The notes under the pieces: generated by a model
Database searches by the model: none
What the model saw: the letters and a program-made list of their open reading frames with translations, nothing else
Told to the model about the DNA's origin: nothing
Position numbers and translations under genes: made by a program
In this document: positions 8,884 through 18,433 of the stretch, piece after piece
How the letters are laid out: the number at the start of each line of letters is the position of its first letter
How positions within the stretch are numbered: position 1 is the stretch's first letter
Assembly: GCA_028284955.1 (NCBI GenBank)
Contig: JANQQS010000080.1
Coordinates: 17,771-81,770, forward strand
DNA: 64,000 bases
Direction of reading: 5' to 3'
Origin: Myxococcota bacterium
Lineage (GTDB): Bacteria; Myxococcota_A; Polyangia; Polyangiales; Houyiibacteriaceae

Positions 8884-9381
8884 CTAGCCCAGCGCAGCGA
8901 GCGCGGCGTCGTAGTTTGGCTCCTGCACGATTTCAGGAACCAGCTCGCGGTGAACCACCTTGTTCTCCCCGTCAAGCACCAATACTGCGCGTGCGGTCAG
9001 GCCCTGCAGCGGTCCGTCGAGCATGGTGACGCCGTAGTCGTCAGAGAAGCTCGAGCGGTAGCTCGATAGGCCAACGACGCCCTCAATGCCTTCCGCTTCA
9101 CAAAATCGTTTCTGCGCGAACGGCAGGTCGGCACTGATCATGAGCACCACCGTTCCAGTGCGCGCGGTCGCTTTTTCGTTGAACGCCCGGGCCGCTTTTT
9201 GACACACGCCGGTGTCGTAGCTCGGGTTGATGGTCAAAATCTTCTTCTTGCCCGCGAAATCTCCGAGCGATTGTTCGGCAAGCGCGCGATCGACGAGCGC
9301 GAAGTCGGGTGCGGTCGCGCCCACTGCGGGGAGCTCGCCGCTCGTCTGAACCGGGTTTCCTTTGAACGTAATAGACGCCAT
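8884..9381 (-). CDS. tpx: Thiol peroxidase Tpx
   Basis: Atypical 2-Cys peroxiredoxin that reduces hydroperoxides with electrons from thioredoxin. The product has 165 residues, close to the family's usual 165-170. The peroxidatic Cys60 lies in NPSYDTGVCQKAARAFN and the resolving Cys94 in KRFCEAEGIEGV, at the expected positions. The more common SLDTPVC is here SYDTGVC, a mild deviation. Its electron source is plausibly the TrxB encoded at 20002-20964. It is divergent from the ABC ATPase gene with 164 bp between. Confidence 0.95.
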   Translation of the reverse strand: MASITFKGNPVQTSGELPAVGATAPDFALVDRALAEQSLGDFAGKKKILTINPSYDTGVCQKAARAFNEKATARTGTVVLMISADLPFAQKRFCEAEGIEGVVGLSSYRSSFSDDYGVTMLDGPLQGLTARAVLVLDGENKVVHRELVPEIVQEPNYDAALAALG

Positions 9382-9545
9382 AAACGTGAATCCTCCAGCC
9401 GCTGACTACGAAAGGTTGGCTCGGATTGCAAGCCGCCCCGCACACGCAGCGCAGTATACGGCGCAAGCGCGCCGCATGAGCCGTATGGACACAGGGCGGG
9501 TCGACATCAGTCGAATACAGCCAGGTTTTACGCTAGCGTTCGCCC

Positions 9546-11354
9546 ATGTCTGGCCGCGCCCCTCTGCTCGAAGTCCGCGGGCTCCGCACCTACTTTCATA
9601 CCGACGAAGGCACCGTCCGAGCCGTAGACGACGTTTCGTTTGCGATTCAGCCCGGCTGCACGCTAGGGCTGGTCGGCGAATCGGGGTCGGGAAAGTCGGT
9701 CACTTCGCTCTCCATCATGCAGCTCCTGCCCGAGCTTGTTTCCCGCATCGAAGGCGGCGAAATCTCCTTTCTCGGCCGAGACCTTGTTAAGTTGCCCCCG
9801 CGCGACATGCGCGCGCTCCGCGGTCGCGACGTGGCGATGATTTTTCAAGAGCCCGGAACGGCGCTCAACCCCGTTCATCGCGTAGGCCGCCAAGTCGAAG
9901 AAGCGATTCGCTGCCACCACAAGGTATCAGCCGCCGAAGCGCGCGCGCGCACCATCGAGCTCTTCCAGGAAGTCGGCATTCCTGACCCCGAGCAGCGCGT
10001 GCAGAGCTATCCCCACGAAATGTCGGGGGGGCAAAAACAGCGTGTGATGATCGCGATGGCCCTGAGCTGCAACCCCAAACTCCTCATCGCCGACGAACCG
10101 ACCACCGCGCTCGACGTCACCATTCAAGCGCAAATCTTAGATCTCTTACGGCGACTGCGCGACGAACGCGGCATGTCGATTCTCTTCATCACCCACGACC
10201 TCGGAGTCATCGCGGAAATCGCCGACGAGATCGCGGTGATGTGGAAAGGCGCGATCGTCGAGCGCGGCGACGTCGCACAAGTGTTCTCTGCACCTGCGCA
10301 TCCGTATACCCAAGGCCTGCTCGCATGTCGGCCGCGCCTCGATTCAAACCCGCGCCGTTTGCAAACCGTCGCCGACTTCATGAATCCGTCTGAAGATTCC
10401 CAAGCCCCATCCGGCGAGCGCACCCGATTGCTTCATCCATCTTCAGAACGCCCCCAAAAGAGCGACGACAGTGGAGACCAGTTCGTGCCCGAAGGCACAC
10501 CGCCGCTGCTGTCGGTGCAAGACTTGAAAGTCCATTTCCCAATTCGAGGCGGTTTCTTCGGGCGCGCCAAAGACTACGTGCGCGCAGTGGATGGCGTGAG
10601 CTTTGATGTCTACCCGGGCCAAACGCTTGGCATCGTGGGCGAGTCTGGGTCCGGCAAGACCACCACCGGCCGCGCCATCCTTCGCCTGATTGAGCCCACC
10701 GAAGGCACGATTCTCTTTTCTGGCGAAGACATTTCGACGATCAAAAAGCGTGAACGTCTACGAAATCTGCGGCGCAGCATGCAGATCATCTTTCAAGACC
10801 CCTACAGCTCGCTTAACCCGCGCATGACGGTGGAAGCCATGCTCACCGAAGCCATGCTCATTCATCGCCTGGGAGATTCGTCGCGCGACCGACGAGACCG
10901 CGCCGCGAAGCTGCTGGAAGAGGTCGGCCTGCAAGCCGCTCATCTGCGACGCTACCCCCACGAGTTCTCCGGAGGGCAACGACAGCGCATCGGAATCGCG
11001 CGCGCGCTCGCGGTCGAACCGGAGTTTATCGTATGCGACGAATCCGTATCCGCGCTCGACGTATCGGTGCAAGCCCAGGTGCTCAACCTGCTTCGGGATC
11101 TACAGGAGGAACGTAATCTGACTTATATTTTTATCAGTCACGACCTCAGCGTAGTGAAGTACATGTCCGACATGATGGCGGTGATGAAAGATGGGAAAAT
11201 CGTCGAGTTTGGCCCGGCCCAAGCCATCTACGCGCAGCCCGAAGAGGAATACACCAAGCAGCTGATTTGTTCGATTCCTAACGATTCGATCGAAAGCATT
11301 CGAGCGCGCGTGGCGAGCCGGAAGCAATCGCTGGCAGCTGCTGAACACGCCTAA
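9546..11354 (+). CDS. Fused two-domain oligopeptide/dipeptide-type ABC ATPase
   Basis: A 602-residue protein with two complete nucleotide-binding domains, equivalent to OppD/DppD fused to OppF/DppF, as in GsiA. Domain 1 (about 5-260) has Walker A GESGSGKS, signature MSGGQKQRV and Walker [10 protein letters not shown]. Domain 2 (about 320-590) has [27 protein letters not shown] and [13 protein letters not shown]. The C-terminal [16 protein letters not shown] extension after domain 1 is typical of this subfamily. The second Walker B reads VCDESVS rather than VADEPVS; the catalytic Glu is kept. No permease or binding-protein genes are adjacent, so its membrane partners must be elsewhere. Confidence 0.93.
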   Translation: MSGRAPLLEVRGLRTYFHTDEGTVRAVDDVSFAIQPGCTLGLVGESGSGKSVTSLSIMQLLPELVSRIEGGEISFLGRDLVKLPPRDMRALRGRDVAMIFQEPGTALNPVHRVGRQVEEAIRCHHKVSAAEARARTIELFQEVGIPDPEQRVQSYPHEMSGGQKQRVMIAMALSCNPKLLIADEPTTALDVTIQAQILDLLRRLRDERGMSILFITHDLGVIAEIADEIAVMWKGAIVERGDVAQVFSAPAHPYTQGLLACRPRLDSNPRRLQTVADFMNPSEDSQAPSGERTRLLHPSSERPQKSDDSGDQFVPEGTPPLLSVQDLKVHFPIRGGFFGRAKDYVRAVDGVSFDVYPGQTLGIVGESGSGKTTTGRAILRLIEPTEGTILFSGEDISTIKKRERLRNLRRSMQIIFQDPYSSLNPRMTVEAMLTEAMLIHRLGDSSRDRRDRAAKLLEEVGLQAAHLRRYPHEFSGGQRQRIGIARALAVEPEFIVCDESVSALDVSVQAQVLNLLRDLQEERNLTYIFISHDLSVVKYMSDMMAVMKDGKIVEFGPAQAIYAQPEEEYTKQLICSIPNDSIESIRARVASRKQSLAAAEHA

Positions 11355-11408
11355 CGATCCAAATCGGGAGCTTGACCGAAGGGCTCTTCGATCCTACGAG
11401 CAGCAGCC

Positions 11409-12647
11409 GTGCTTAAGCTTATCGTCATTGGGGATCTCCCGGCGGCTCCGGTCGACCAGGGTGTGTTTATTTCAAAGAAGTTCGTGACCGGCATGCGCCG
11501 CTACGCCGAGTTATGGCCCGGGGAGGTGACTGCGCTGCTCCAAGCCTCAGAAAAATGCACCGAGGATTTGGACGTCAAACATTTCTCTCTCGAGACGTTG
11601 GGCTTCGGCCTCAAGACGGCCGCCTTTGATTCGGACGAGTTGCGGGCGTGGCTTCGCGAAGAACGCCCCAACGTCGTACTCGGGGGGGCCAACTACCAAC
11701 TGCTCGACCTCGGCGACATCTGCCGCTCAATCGGCGCAAAGTTTGTGTGTTGTACGGAGTACACCCTCCGCACCAACCTGCAAATCTCTGCCGCCGACAA
11801 TCCCTCCTTGCTCGGCCGGGCCAAGTCGTCTGCATGGTTGCTTCGCCACGAGCTGCGGACTCGCGCGCTCATCAAAAAGAGCGCGGGGCTACAGTGCAAT
11901 GGCACACCAACCTTCGACGCCTACCGAGAGCTCAATCCGAACCCGCTCGCCTACTTCGATTCTCGCATCTCCAAATCTATGGTGGCTGGGGCGGAGCATA
12001 TCGAAGCGCGTCTTCGGCGCATCGCAAACCCCGCTCGTCCCGCGACGCTCCTGTTCAGCGGGCGCCTGAATGCGATGAAAGGGGCGAACCATCTTGTGGG
12101 CGTGGCCGATGCGCTCCGCTCGCTGGATGTGCGTTTCCGATTGCTGATCTGCGGCGACGGCCCCCTCGCTCCGCACATGAAAGCGGAGGCCGAGCGCAGA
12201 GGCCTCGAGCAACATATCGAGTTTCGCGGCGTGCTCGATTTTGAGCGAGAGCTCGTTCCCCTGGTGCGCGACGAAGCGGACCTATTTCTTTGCTGCCACG
12301 TGCAAGGCGACCCGTCGTGTACCTACCTCGAGACAGCAGCGTGTGGTGTGCCCATCGCCGGCTACGCTAACGAGGCGTTCCGCGGAATCCTTCGGCGCTA
12401 CCCCATCGGTGTCGCGGCGCCGGTCGGTCAATCGCTCACGCTGGCCAAGGAGATTCGGGCGCTCCTCCGGTCGCCGGGGCGCATGGCCTCGATGGCCAAC
12501 GCGGCCGTGAAGTTCGCCGAAGAAAACACCTTCGACGAAGTCTTTGCCCAGCGAATCGATCATCTACTGAAGCTCGCCTCGCCGCAGGCCGCCACCAAAC
12601 GCACGTTCCCCAGCGTTCGATGGGGCGCCGCTTCAGCGAGTCCGTAG
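11409..12647 (+). CDS. Glycosyltransferase family 4-like protein
   Basis: A 412-residue GT-B fold enzyme. The C-terminal donor-binding half is clear: TLLFSGRLNAMKGANHLV (about 222-240), LLICGDGPL, IEFRGVLDF, and the nucleotide-sugar loop SCTYLETAACGVPIAGY near 305-325. The first half is the more variable acceptor domain. It starts with GTG at 11409, giving MLKLIVIGDLPAAP. No sugar or polysaccharide genes adjoin it, so substrate is unknown. It is convergent with the phosphatase gene, with 8 bp between the stops. Confidence 0.88.
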   Translation: MLKLIVIGDLPAAPVDQGVFISKKFVTGMRRYAELWPGEVTALLQASEKCTEDLDVKHFSLETLGFGLKTAAFDSDELRAWLREERPNVVLGGANYQLLDLGDICRSIGAKFVCCTEYTLRTNLQISAADNPSLLGRAKSSAWLLRHELRTRALIKKSAGLQCNGTPTFDAYRELNPNPLAYFDSRISKSMVAGAEHIEARLRRIANPARPATLLFSGRLNAMKGANHLVGVADALRSLDVRFRLLICGDGPLAPHMKAEAERRGLEQHIEFRGVLDFERELVPLVRDEADLFLCCHVQGDPSCTYLETAACGVPIAGYANEAFRGILRRYPIGVAAPVGQSLTLAKEIRALLRSPGRMASMANAAVKFAEENTFDEVFAQRIDHLLKLASPQAATKRTFPSVRWGAASASP

Positions 12648-12655
12648 CGTCTAAA

Positions 12656-14344
12656 CTAGTCGGTTCGATGTTCGATTTCGGGCGCACGCTGAAAGAAAGC
12701 GTTGCGATCGGGGTCGTTGTACGTCTGGTAGTCAATATCCCACGGCGTAAAACTCAACACACCGCTGGCATGCGACACCGTCAACGCCTTCGGGGTCACT
12801 TTTCGATAGCTCGAGTCCGCAGGCAGGTCGGCATTGTCCATGCCTCCAGCCGAGAACAGGGTCATCAACGTGACCAGCGGGTCGTCGAAGTGCTTTTTGA
12901 AGCCGTCATTGACCTTCTCGTGTCCGCGCACGAGCGTATGACACCCAAGGCGCTTCAAGAACGCGGCCGCCTGCAGACGACCAAACGGAAACCGCGCCGA
13001 CTGCTCCTGGAGCGCCGCGGGCACCACATCCACCGAACTCGGATCGCTCCACATCATTTGAAAACGAATGTCGGGGTCGTTGAGCGAAGAGAGATCCTTC
13101 CAGCGCTCTTTCACCAACTTGTCGCGCGGAATGCCGCCGTGAACAAAGAGGAGCTGGTCGAAGAGCAGCATGCTCGGCATGGCGTCGAAGAGCCGCATGT
13201 AGTGTCGAAACACATCGATGGGCAGATGCGGCTTGAGCGAGTTGATCGCCTCCGCAGGCTTCACCCCTCCGTAAATCTGGCCCTTGTATTCCAGATAGTA
13301 CTCATGGTTCCCGCGAAGCACGAAGACATGGTCGGGAGCGCTCACAAAGAGACGCATCACGCTGCGCAAGACGCCATTTAGACTGAATAGCCCGCGGTCG
13401 ATATAGTCCCCGAGCAGCACGAGCAGTGGCTTGGGGGTGTTTTTGGGATCGCTCTTGTATTGGTTCACCCGATCGAGAAACTTCGTTTGCGCCACCGCGC
13501 CCTTTAAGCAGCTGTAGCAGCCGTGCAGATCACCGAGCACGGTGAGGTCATACCCCGCGTCCGGAACGACCGGGTGCACATACACGTGCCCGTCGAGAAA
13601 CGGCGGCTCGCCCGCGAACTCGCTCACCGACGCTTTTCCGTTGAGCTTGCCCGCCCCCGCTTCACGCTGCTTTTCAAACGCCGCAAGCACATCGTCGATC
13701 AACGCGCGGTCCGCATCGATCTGTCGCGCAATGGTCGTCGTATCGCGAGAGTAGTGAAACTCGAACTGGTCAAAAAACGGATGCGGCTCGAGCGCCTTGG
13801 GCTTTTCGAGCGGCGCGGTCACCACGACGTTTTTTCCCTCGGTCTCCTCTTCAAGCTCGATATCGAGATCGGCGTTGAAGAGCTCGACCAGCTCATTGCG
13901 AAACTGCTCCTCCGCGGGATGCACGTGGCCATCGGCCTCGATCAATTCGTTCATGGTGTCGAGCAACGATTCTTGGTTCGCTCGATCGAAACCTTGGAAG
14001 ATTTCAAAGCATCGCAGCTTCAGCTTGGCGTGAATGAACTCGTCTTGCTGCTCATCGCGCGCCACCGCTTCGGTGAAGAGCTCCTGCACGTGGTGGTCGA
14101 TGCCTTCGAATACTTCGTGAAAATGCGCCGTGAACTTCTGAATCATTTCGTCACGCAACGCGCCTTCGGCCTCGGGCATGCCGGCGCGAACCCGCGTCTC
14201 AACCAGCGAGCGAATCGTGTCGCGGACGAATGCCTGCTCTGTGTCATCAAAATCGCCGTCGATGTAGCCGAACGTGGTGAGATAAAAAATCACCGCGCGC
14301 ATCTGCTGCTCCGCGATCTCCGGATTGCTGCTGAATGTCACCAT
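12656..14344 (-). CDS. PPP-family phosphatase with N-terminal TerB-like domain
   Basis: A 562-residue protein. Residues about 1-190 are helical and acidic, with two repeats like TerB/DjlA acid helices (FGYIDGDFDDTEQAF and EADGHVHPAEEQF). The C-terminal half is a calcineurin-like phosphatase of the PPP class: GDLHG (near 285), GDYIDRG (near 325), RGNHE (near 360), LFVHGG and LVRGHE. All metal ligands are present, so it should be an active Ser/Thr or mixed protein phosphatase. Target unknown; the Hanks-type kinase at 40521-42050 shows that such phosphorylation exists in this organism. The ATG at 14344 is the only clear start. Confidence 0.88.
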   Translation of the reverse strand: MVTFSSNPEIAEQQMRAVIFYLTTFGYIDGDFDDTEQAFVRDTIRSLVETRVRAGMPEAEGALRDEMIQKFTAHFHEVFEGIDHHVQELFTEAVARDEQQDEFIHAKLKLRCFEIFQGFDRANQESLLDTMNELIEADGHVHPAEEQFRNELVELFNADLDIELEEETEGKNVVVTAPLEKPKALEPHPFFDQFEFHYSRDTTTIARQIDADRALIDDVLAAFEKQREAGAGKLNGKASVSEFAGEPPFLDGHVYVHPVVPDAGYDLTVLGDLHGCYSCLKGAVAQTKFLDRVNQYKSDPKNTPKPLLVLLGDYIDRGLFSLNGVLRSVMRLFVSAPDHVFVLRGNHEYYLEYKGQIYGGVKPAEAINSLKPHLPIDVFRHYMRLFDAMPSMLLFDQLLFVHGGIPRDKLVKERWKDLSSLNDPDIRFQMMWSDPSSVDVVPAALQEQSARFPFGRLQAAAFLKRLGCHTLVRGHEKVNDGFKKHFDDPLVTLMTLFSAGGMDNADLPADSSYRKVTPKALTVSHASGVLSFTPWDIDYQTYNDPDRNAFFQRAPEIEHRTD

Positions 14345-14482
14345 GCGGCAATGATATCGACTTTATCGCAGTATCGGAGCAATAATCCGCTGTGGTTCAA
14401 GTGGGTGCCACACCGACATGGCGAGCCATCGCGGCTGCAACTCCAGCGACCACCCTCTCCGGGAAGCGGTGCACTTGCCGGG

Positions 14483-14501
14483 GCAATTGATATTCATTAT
14501 C
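14483..14501 (+). promoter_or_regulatory. Fur box upstream of feoA
   Basis: GCAATTGATATTCATTATC matches the 19-base Fur consensus GATAATGATAATCATTATC at 15 of 19 positions and ends 8 bp before the feoA start codon. It should give iron-dependent repression of feoAB. Confidence 0.8.
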
Positions 14502-14509
14502 AGAAGGAT

Positions 14510-14761
14510 ATGAGTACGTCGCAGGTCGCGCGTTCATTGGCCGACCTCTCTCCAGGGGACTCCGCAGTGGTGCAAAACGTCCGCTGTTCGCCAGCGATCC
14601 GCTTGCGACTGCTGGAAATGGGTCTCCTTCCAGGGACACCGGTCACCGTCGTGCGCACCGCTCCCCTAGGAGACCCGATGCAGCTCCGCATCCGCGACTA
14701 CGATCTTTCGATTCGCCGGGATGACGCCGCCGCGGTTGCCGTGACTTCGCGCGATGTCTAA
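14510..14761 (+). CDS. feoA: Ferrous iron transport protein FeoA
   Basis: An 83-residue SH3-like cytosolic partner of FeoB. Characteristic features are LADLSPGDSAVVQNV at the start and RLRLLEMGLLPGTPVTVVRTAPLGDP in the middle (quoted in part: LLEMGLLPGT). The ATG at 14510 follows AGAAGGA, a good ribosome site, immediately after the Fur box. The reading frame is open far upstream across the antisense strand of the phosphatase gene, but that is chance. The stop overlaps the first codons of feoB by 8 bp, a standard feoAB arrangement. Confidence 0.95.
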   Translation: MSTSQVARSLADLSPGDSAVVQNVRCSPAIRLRLLEMGLLPGTPVTVVRTAPLGDPMQLRIRDYDLSIRRDDAAAVAVTSRDV

Positions 14762-17054
14762 CCCTGCGCGAGCCATGTCTGACGCCGCGGCACACATTTC
14801 GACGACTTCCGCGACGAGGTCAACCGCGATGCGCGTATTGCTGGCGGGCAACCCCAACGCAGGAAAGACGACCCTCTTCAATGCGCTGTCGGGGGCCAAA
14901 GCGCACGTCGCCAACTACCCCGGAGTCACCGTGGAGCGCCGTTCGGCGTCGATTCGGCTCTCTGGAATTCGCTGCGAACTCATCGACGTACCCGGGACCT
15001 ACAGTCTCTCCGCGCGGTCTCTGGAAGAGCAAGTCGCGGCGCGCGAGCTATTGCCGTTTGTCCCTAAAGAAGTTGACGCGCAGGCTGCCCACACGACCCA
15101 ACTGGTCGTCGCCGTCGTCGATGCGACCGCGCTCACGCGCAACCTATATCTCGCGCTGCAGGTGATCGAAACGGGCGTCCCCGTGGTCATCGCGTTGAAC
15201 ATGGTCGACCTCGCCGAGCGCAATGGCCTATCCATCGACGCCGCGGCGCTGCAATCGGCGCTCGGCTGCCCCGTAGTGCCGATCTCTGCCGCACAGGGCC
15301 ACGGCCTTGAAACGCTCAAGGCAGAAATGGTGCGCGCCCTGGATCGTTCGTCTGCCGAAGGGTCGCCCCGCAAGACATGGCCCGCGCGCGTGGACTGGGG
15401 ATCGTCGCTCGCTGCCGACGTAGACGCGATCGCCGCCGCAGTCTCCCGCGATAATTCCGAGGGCGACGCGTCCAAGCCGCCGCTCCCCGAATCGTATGCG
15501 TGGGCGCGTTGGGCCCTGCTCTCGGCAGACGCTCCGTTTCCTGTCGATTCAAACGGAGCCAGCCCAGGCCGCGCAGCTCAACGCGCAATCGAACAAATCC
15601 GCGCGCGAGCCGACGAGCAAGGTCGAGACCTGCCCCTCGAAATCATCAGCGCTCGCTATCGATTTCTCGAGCACGCCACCGCACAAGCGATTCGAAGATC
15701 GCCGTCGACGAGCGAACAGTGGACCGAGCGCGCCGACCGCATACTCACCCACCGGGTATGGGGCTTCGCGATATTCGGATTGCTGATGCTCGTGCTCCTG
15801 GAAGGCCTCTTTCGCGGTTCCGAGCCCGCCATCGAATCGATCGAGAGCATGATCGCAGCCCTGCAGTCGACGGTCGGCGATGCGCTACCACCGGGTCCAT
15901 TTCAAAGCCTCCTCATCGATGGCGTCATCGCTGGAGTGGGCAATGTCGTGGTGTTTGTCCCCCAAATCGCGTTGCTGTTTTTCGTCCTCGCGTTTCTCGA
16001 AGACTCCGGCTACCTCGCGCGCGTCGCATTCGTCATCGACCGCGCTATGGCCGGTATCGGCCTCCACGGCAAAGCGTTCGTGCCCTTGCTCAGCGGCTTT
16101 GCCTGCGCCGTGCCCGCGGTGCTGGCCACGCGCACCATCGAAAGCCGGCGCGATCGTTTGGTCACCATGCTGGCGCTGCCGCTCATGTCGTGCAGCGCGC
16201 GACTGCCGGTCTATGTTTTGGTCATCGGCACTGTCTTCGCTGGGTCGCCTCGAGTCTTCGGGATTCTCAGCATGGGGGCAGTGATGCTGGGCGCGATGTA
16301 CGCCGGCTCTTTGCTCACTACGCTCGCCGCGGCGGCGGTGATCAAGCGCACCGTACTGCAAGGCCCTCGCCCGCCCTTCATTCTCGAGCTTCCGCCCTAC
16401 CGAATGCCCCGCGCCCGAAATCTATGGCTCGCGACATGGCGCCGCGTGCGCACGTTCCTCACCGATGCGGGCACGATCATCCTCGCCTTCACCATCGTGC
16501 TTTGGGCGCTGCTGTCGTTCCCGAAGAGCGAAACCATCGCGGCAGAGTATTCCGCTCGTCGAAGCGTCGCGACCGCGGACGCCGAAATCGCCCAGCTCGA
16601 TGCGGAAGAGGCCGCGCTCCAGCTTCGCCACAGCGTGGGCGGGCGCATCGGAATCGCGCTCGAGCCCGCGCTCCAGCCGCTGGGCTTCGATTGGCGCCTG
16701 GGAGTTGGCATTCTGGGCGCGTTCGCGGCGCGCGAAGTGTTCGTCTCTACGCTCGGGATCGTATTCGGCATCGCCGATTCTGGACAGGCCGATTCTGGAC
16801 AGCACGATGAATCGCTTCGCGCAGCGCTCCGTCGCGCGAAAAAGCCGAATGGCGCTCCCCTCATGACCCCGCTCGCAGGGGTGTCTCTGATGGTGTTTTT
16901 CCTGCTCGCGTGTCAATGCATGAGCACGCTGGCGGTGGTCCAGCGCGAATCAGGCTCATGGCGCTGGCCTCTCTTCTTATTTGCCTACATGACTGCGCTC
17001 GCCTACGCGTCATCCTTATTGGTGTACCAAGTCGGAAGAGCACTACTCATGTAA
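14754..17054 (+). CDS. feoB: Ferrous iron transporter FeoB
   Basis: Inner-membrane Fe(II) permease of 766 residues. The N-terminal G-domain has G1 GNPNAGKTTLFN, G3 DVPGTYSL and G4 NMVD. It is followed by the helical GDI-like region and the membrane core with gate motifs (GKAFVPLLSGFACAVPAV, MSCSARLPVYVL). A 15-bp in-frame duplication at about 16780-16810 gives ADSGQADSGQ in a loop near the C-terminus. Starts at ATG 14754, within the end of feoA; a second ATG seven codons later is possible. There is no feoC. Expected to be repressed by Fur through the upstream box. Confidence 0.96.
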   Translation: MSNPARAMSDAAAHISTTSATRSTAMRVLLAGNPNAGKTTLFNALSGAKAHVANYPGVTVERRSASIRLSGIRCELIDVPGTYSLSARSLEEQVAARELLPFVPKEVDAQAAHTTQLVVAVVDATALTRNLYLALQVIETGVPVVIALNMVDLAERNGLSIDAAALQSALGCPVVPISAAQGHGLETLKAEMVRALDRSSAEGSPRKTWPARVDWGSSLAADVDAIAAAVSRDNSEGDASKPPLPESYAWARWALLSADAPFPVDSNGASPGRAAQRAIEQIRARADEQGRDLPLEIISARYRFLEHATAQAIRRSPSTSEQWTERADRILTHRVWGFAIFGLLMLVLLEGLFRGSEPAIESIESMIAALQSTVGDALPPGPFQSLLIDGVIAGVGNVVVFVPQIALLFFVLAFLEDSGYLARVAFVIDRAMAGIGLHGKAFVPLLSGFACAVPAVLATRTIESRRDRLVTMLALPLMSCSARLPVYVLVIGTVFAGSPRVFGILSMGAVMLGAMYAGSLLTTLAAAAVIKRTVLQGPRPPFILELPPYRMPRARNLWLATWRRVRTFLTDAGTIILAFTIVLWALLSFPKSETIAAEYSARRSVATADAEIAQLDAEEAALQLRHSVGGRIGIALEPALQPLGFDWRLGVGILGAFAAREVFVSTLGIVFGIADSGQADSGQHDESLRAALRRAKKPNGAPLMTPLAGVSLMVFFLLACQCMSTLAVVQRESGSWRWPLFLFAYMTALAYASSLLVYQVGRALLM
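16780..16810. repeat. 15-bp duplication inside feoB
   Basis: GCCGATTCTGGACAG occurs twice in tandem and in frame, adding ADSGQ to a loop late in FeoB. Probably tolerated because the loop is exposed. Confidence 0.85.
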
Positions 17055-17120
17055 GAATGTCCGTGCTGGGGCGTAGAGCCCTAGATACAAATCCTAAGTA
17101 GAAACTCTCGGTAGGCAGTT

Positions 17121-17360
17121 GTGACGGAAATCGTGCAGGAAATCGCTGTGTTGCTCGTGGTCGCGGCCGCCGCCGGATACCTCCTCGCGCGAGCGTGCAG
17201 ATTCTCGCTGCAGCGTCCTCGCAAGGCACGCACGCAAGAGCCGATCGTGCCCCGAGACCGATTGCTTCAGAAGCGCACCCGCGCCGGGACGCGCCCCCCG
17301 CAGCCAAACTCAGATGACTTTTTCGTCAGTAACGCTAAAATACACCGACATGATACGTAG
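17121..17360 (+). CDS. Small single-span membrane protein downstream of feoB
   Basis: A 79-residue product starting at GTG 17121. One hydrophobic segment (EIAVLLVVAAAAGYLLARA, about 7-25) is followed by a basic, Pro-rich tail. Size and place resemble the small FeoB-associated membrane proteins, but those are Cys-rich and this has a single Cys, so the match is only positional. Its end overlaps the start of the metallophosphoesterase by 11 bp, suggesting co-transcription with the feo genes. It could be a non-gene; the overlap and the gap-free spacing argue for a real one. Confidence 0.5.
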   Translation: MTEIVQEIAVLLVVAAAAGYLLARACRFSLQRPRKARTQEPIVPRDRLLQKRTRAGTRPPQPNSDDFFVSNAKIHRHDT

Positions 17361-18414
17361 CCTCCACCAATCGGGGACAGAACCTCCCCCGGGGCACGAT
17401 CGCCTGCAACGAAAGTTTCGGGTGCGTCGGTTTGCTGGCCCCGTGGCGCACGTCGATCATGTCGATCACCTGCGCGTGGTTCACCTAACCGACCTGCACG
17501 TCGGCCGGATTACCCCGCTGCCGGTCCACTTCAAGGCCGTCGAAATCGCCAACGCAGCGCGACCTGATCTGGTGGTCATCACCGGAGACTTCGTCTGCCA
17601 CAGCCAGCTCTACCTCGACGCCCTGACCGCGGTGATCCACGCGATCGAAGCGCCCGTCATGTGCGTACTGGGAAATCACGACCATTGGTCAGGTGCCGAC
17701 GAAGTGCGCTGGGCCCTGCGGCGGGGGGGCGCAGAAATTCTCGACAACTGCCATACCGTCATCGAACTGCGTCACGAACGGCTCCAAGTCGTCGGAGTAG
17801 ACGACGCCTACACGGGACACTCCGACGTCCGACGCGCCGTTCGAGGATTGCGCCACGACCTTCCGACCCTCGGCCTCTCCCATATCGCCGAAGAAGCCGA
17901 CGCCATGTGGCAGTACGGCGTTCCCCTCGTGCTCTCCGGACACACCCACGGGGGCCAGGTCACATTGGCTCGCCTTCACGAATTAGCGGTCGGCCGAGTC
18001 GCCGGCCACCGCTACGTACACGGACTCTACGGCTCCCGGCACGATATCGCGCCTTGCGAGCCGATGATGTCAGGACATAGCCGTCTCGAAATCTACCCCG
18101 CCGACGCCAACTCGGGTGCGCCGCCTTCGCGCAGTGAAGAGACCTATCGCGCGCGGAATCGAAAGAGCGACCGTCAAACCGGCGCGGTCTACGTCAACGC
18201 AGGCGTCGGCGCGGCGGTCATGCCCATCCGCCTCGGCGAACGCGGACAACGCGAAGTATCTATCTTCGAACTCGGCCATCACCCCGGCTCATTCGACGAG
18301 CACCACCAAGAGCAACCAGCGCTCCCCGGCCGCAAACCCTCGCCCCGCGTACAAACCAAACGCGCCGCCGCCGTCGTGAAAAAGCGGCACCGTCGACTCA
18401 AACGCGTTTTGTGA
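17350..18414 (+). CDS. Calcineurin-like metallophosphoesterase (YaeI/YkuE-like)
   Basis: A 354-residue metallophosphoesterase. Metal-binding motifs in order: LTDLHVGR (about 45), VITGDFV (about 72), LGNHDHW (about 103), LSGHTHGGQ (about 195). This spacing fits the YaeI/YkuE branch, some members of which act on lipid or UDP-linked substrates. There is no clear signal peptide or membrane anchor from the ATG at 17350. The C-terminal 60 residues are low-complexity and basic (RKPSPRVQTKRAAAVVKKRHRR). Sits at the end of the feo cluster, with no evident tie to iron. Confidence 0.88.
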   Translation: MIRSLHQSGTEPPPGHDRLQRKFRVRRFAGPVAHVDHVDHLRVVHLTDLHVGRITPLPVHFKAVEIANAARPDLVVITGDFVCHSQLYLDALTAVIHAIEAPVMCVLGNHDHWSGADEVRWALRRGGAEILDNCHTVIELRHERLQVVGVDDAYTGHSDVRRAVRGLRHDLPTLGLSHIAEEADAMWQYGVPLVLSGHTHGGQVTLARLHELAVGRVAGHRYVHGLYGSRHDIAPCEPMMSGHSRLEIYPADANSGAPPSRSEETYRARNRKSDRQTGAVYVNAGVGAAVMPIRLGERGQREVSIFELGHHPGSFDEHHQEQPALPGRKPSPRVQTKRAAAVVKKRHRRLKRVL

Positions 18415-18433
18415 CGCGACTAGCTCTGAATGA

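Noticed and set aside
12620..14509. Long plus-strand frames over the phosphatase gene, one running into feoA
   Set aside because: Antisense shadows of a gene with all PPP motifs. FeoA starts at 14510 with a ribosome site and Fur box.
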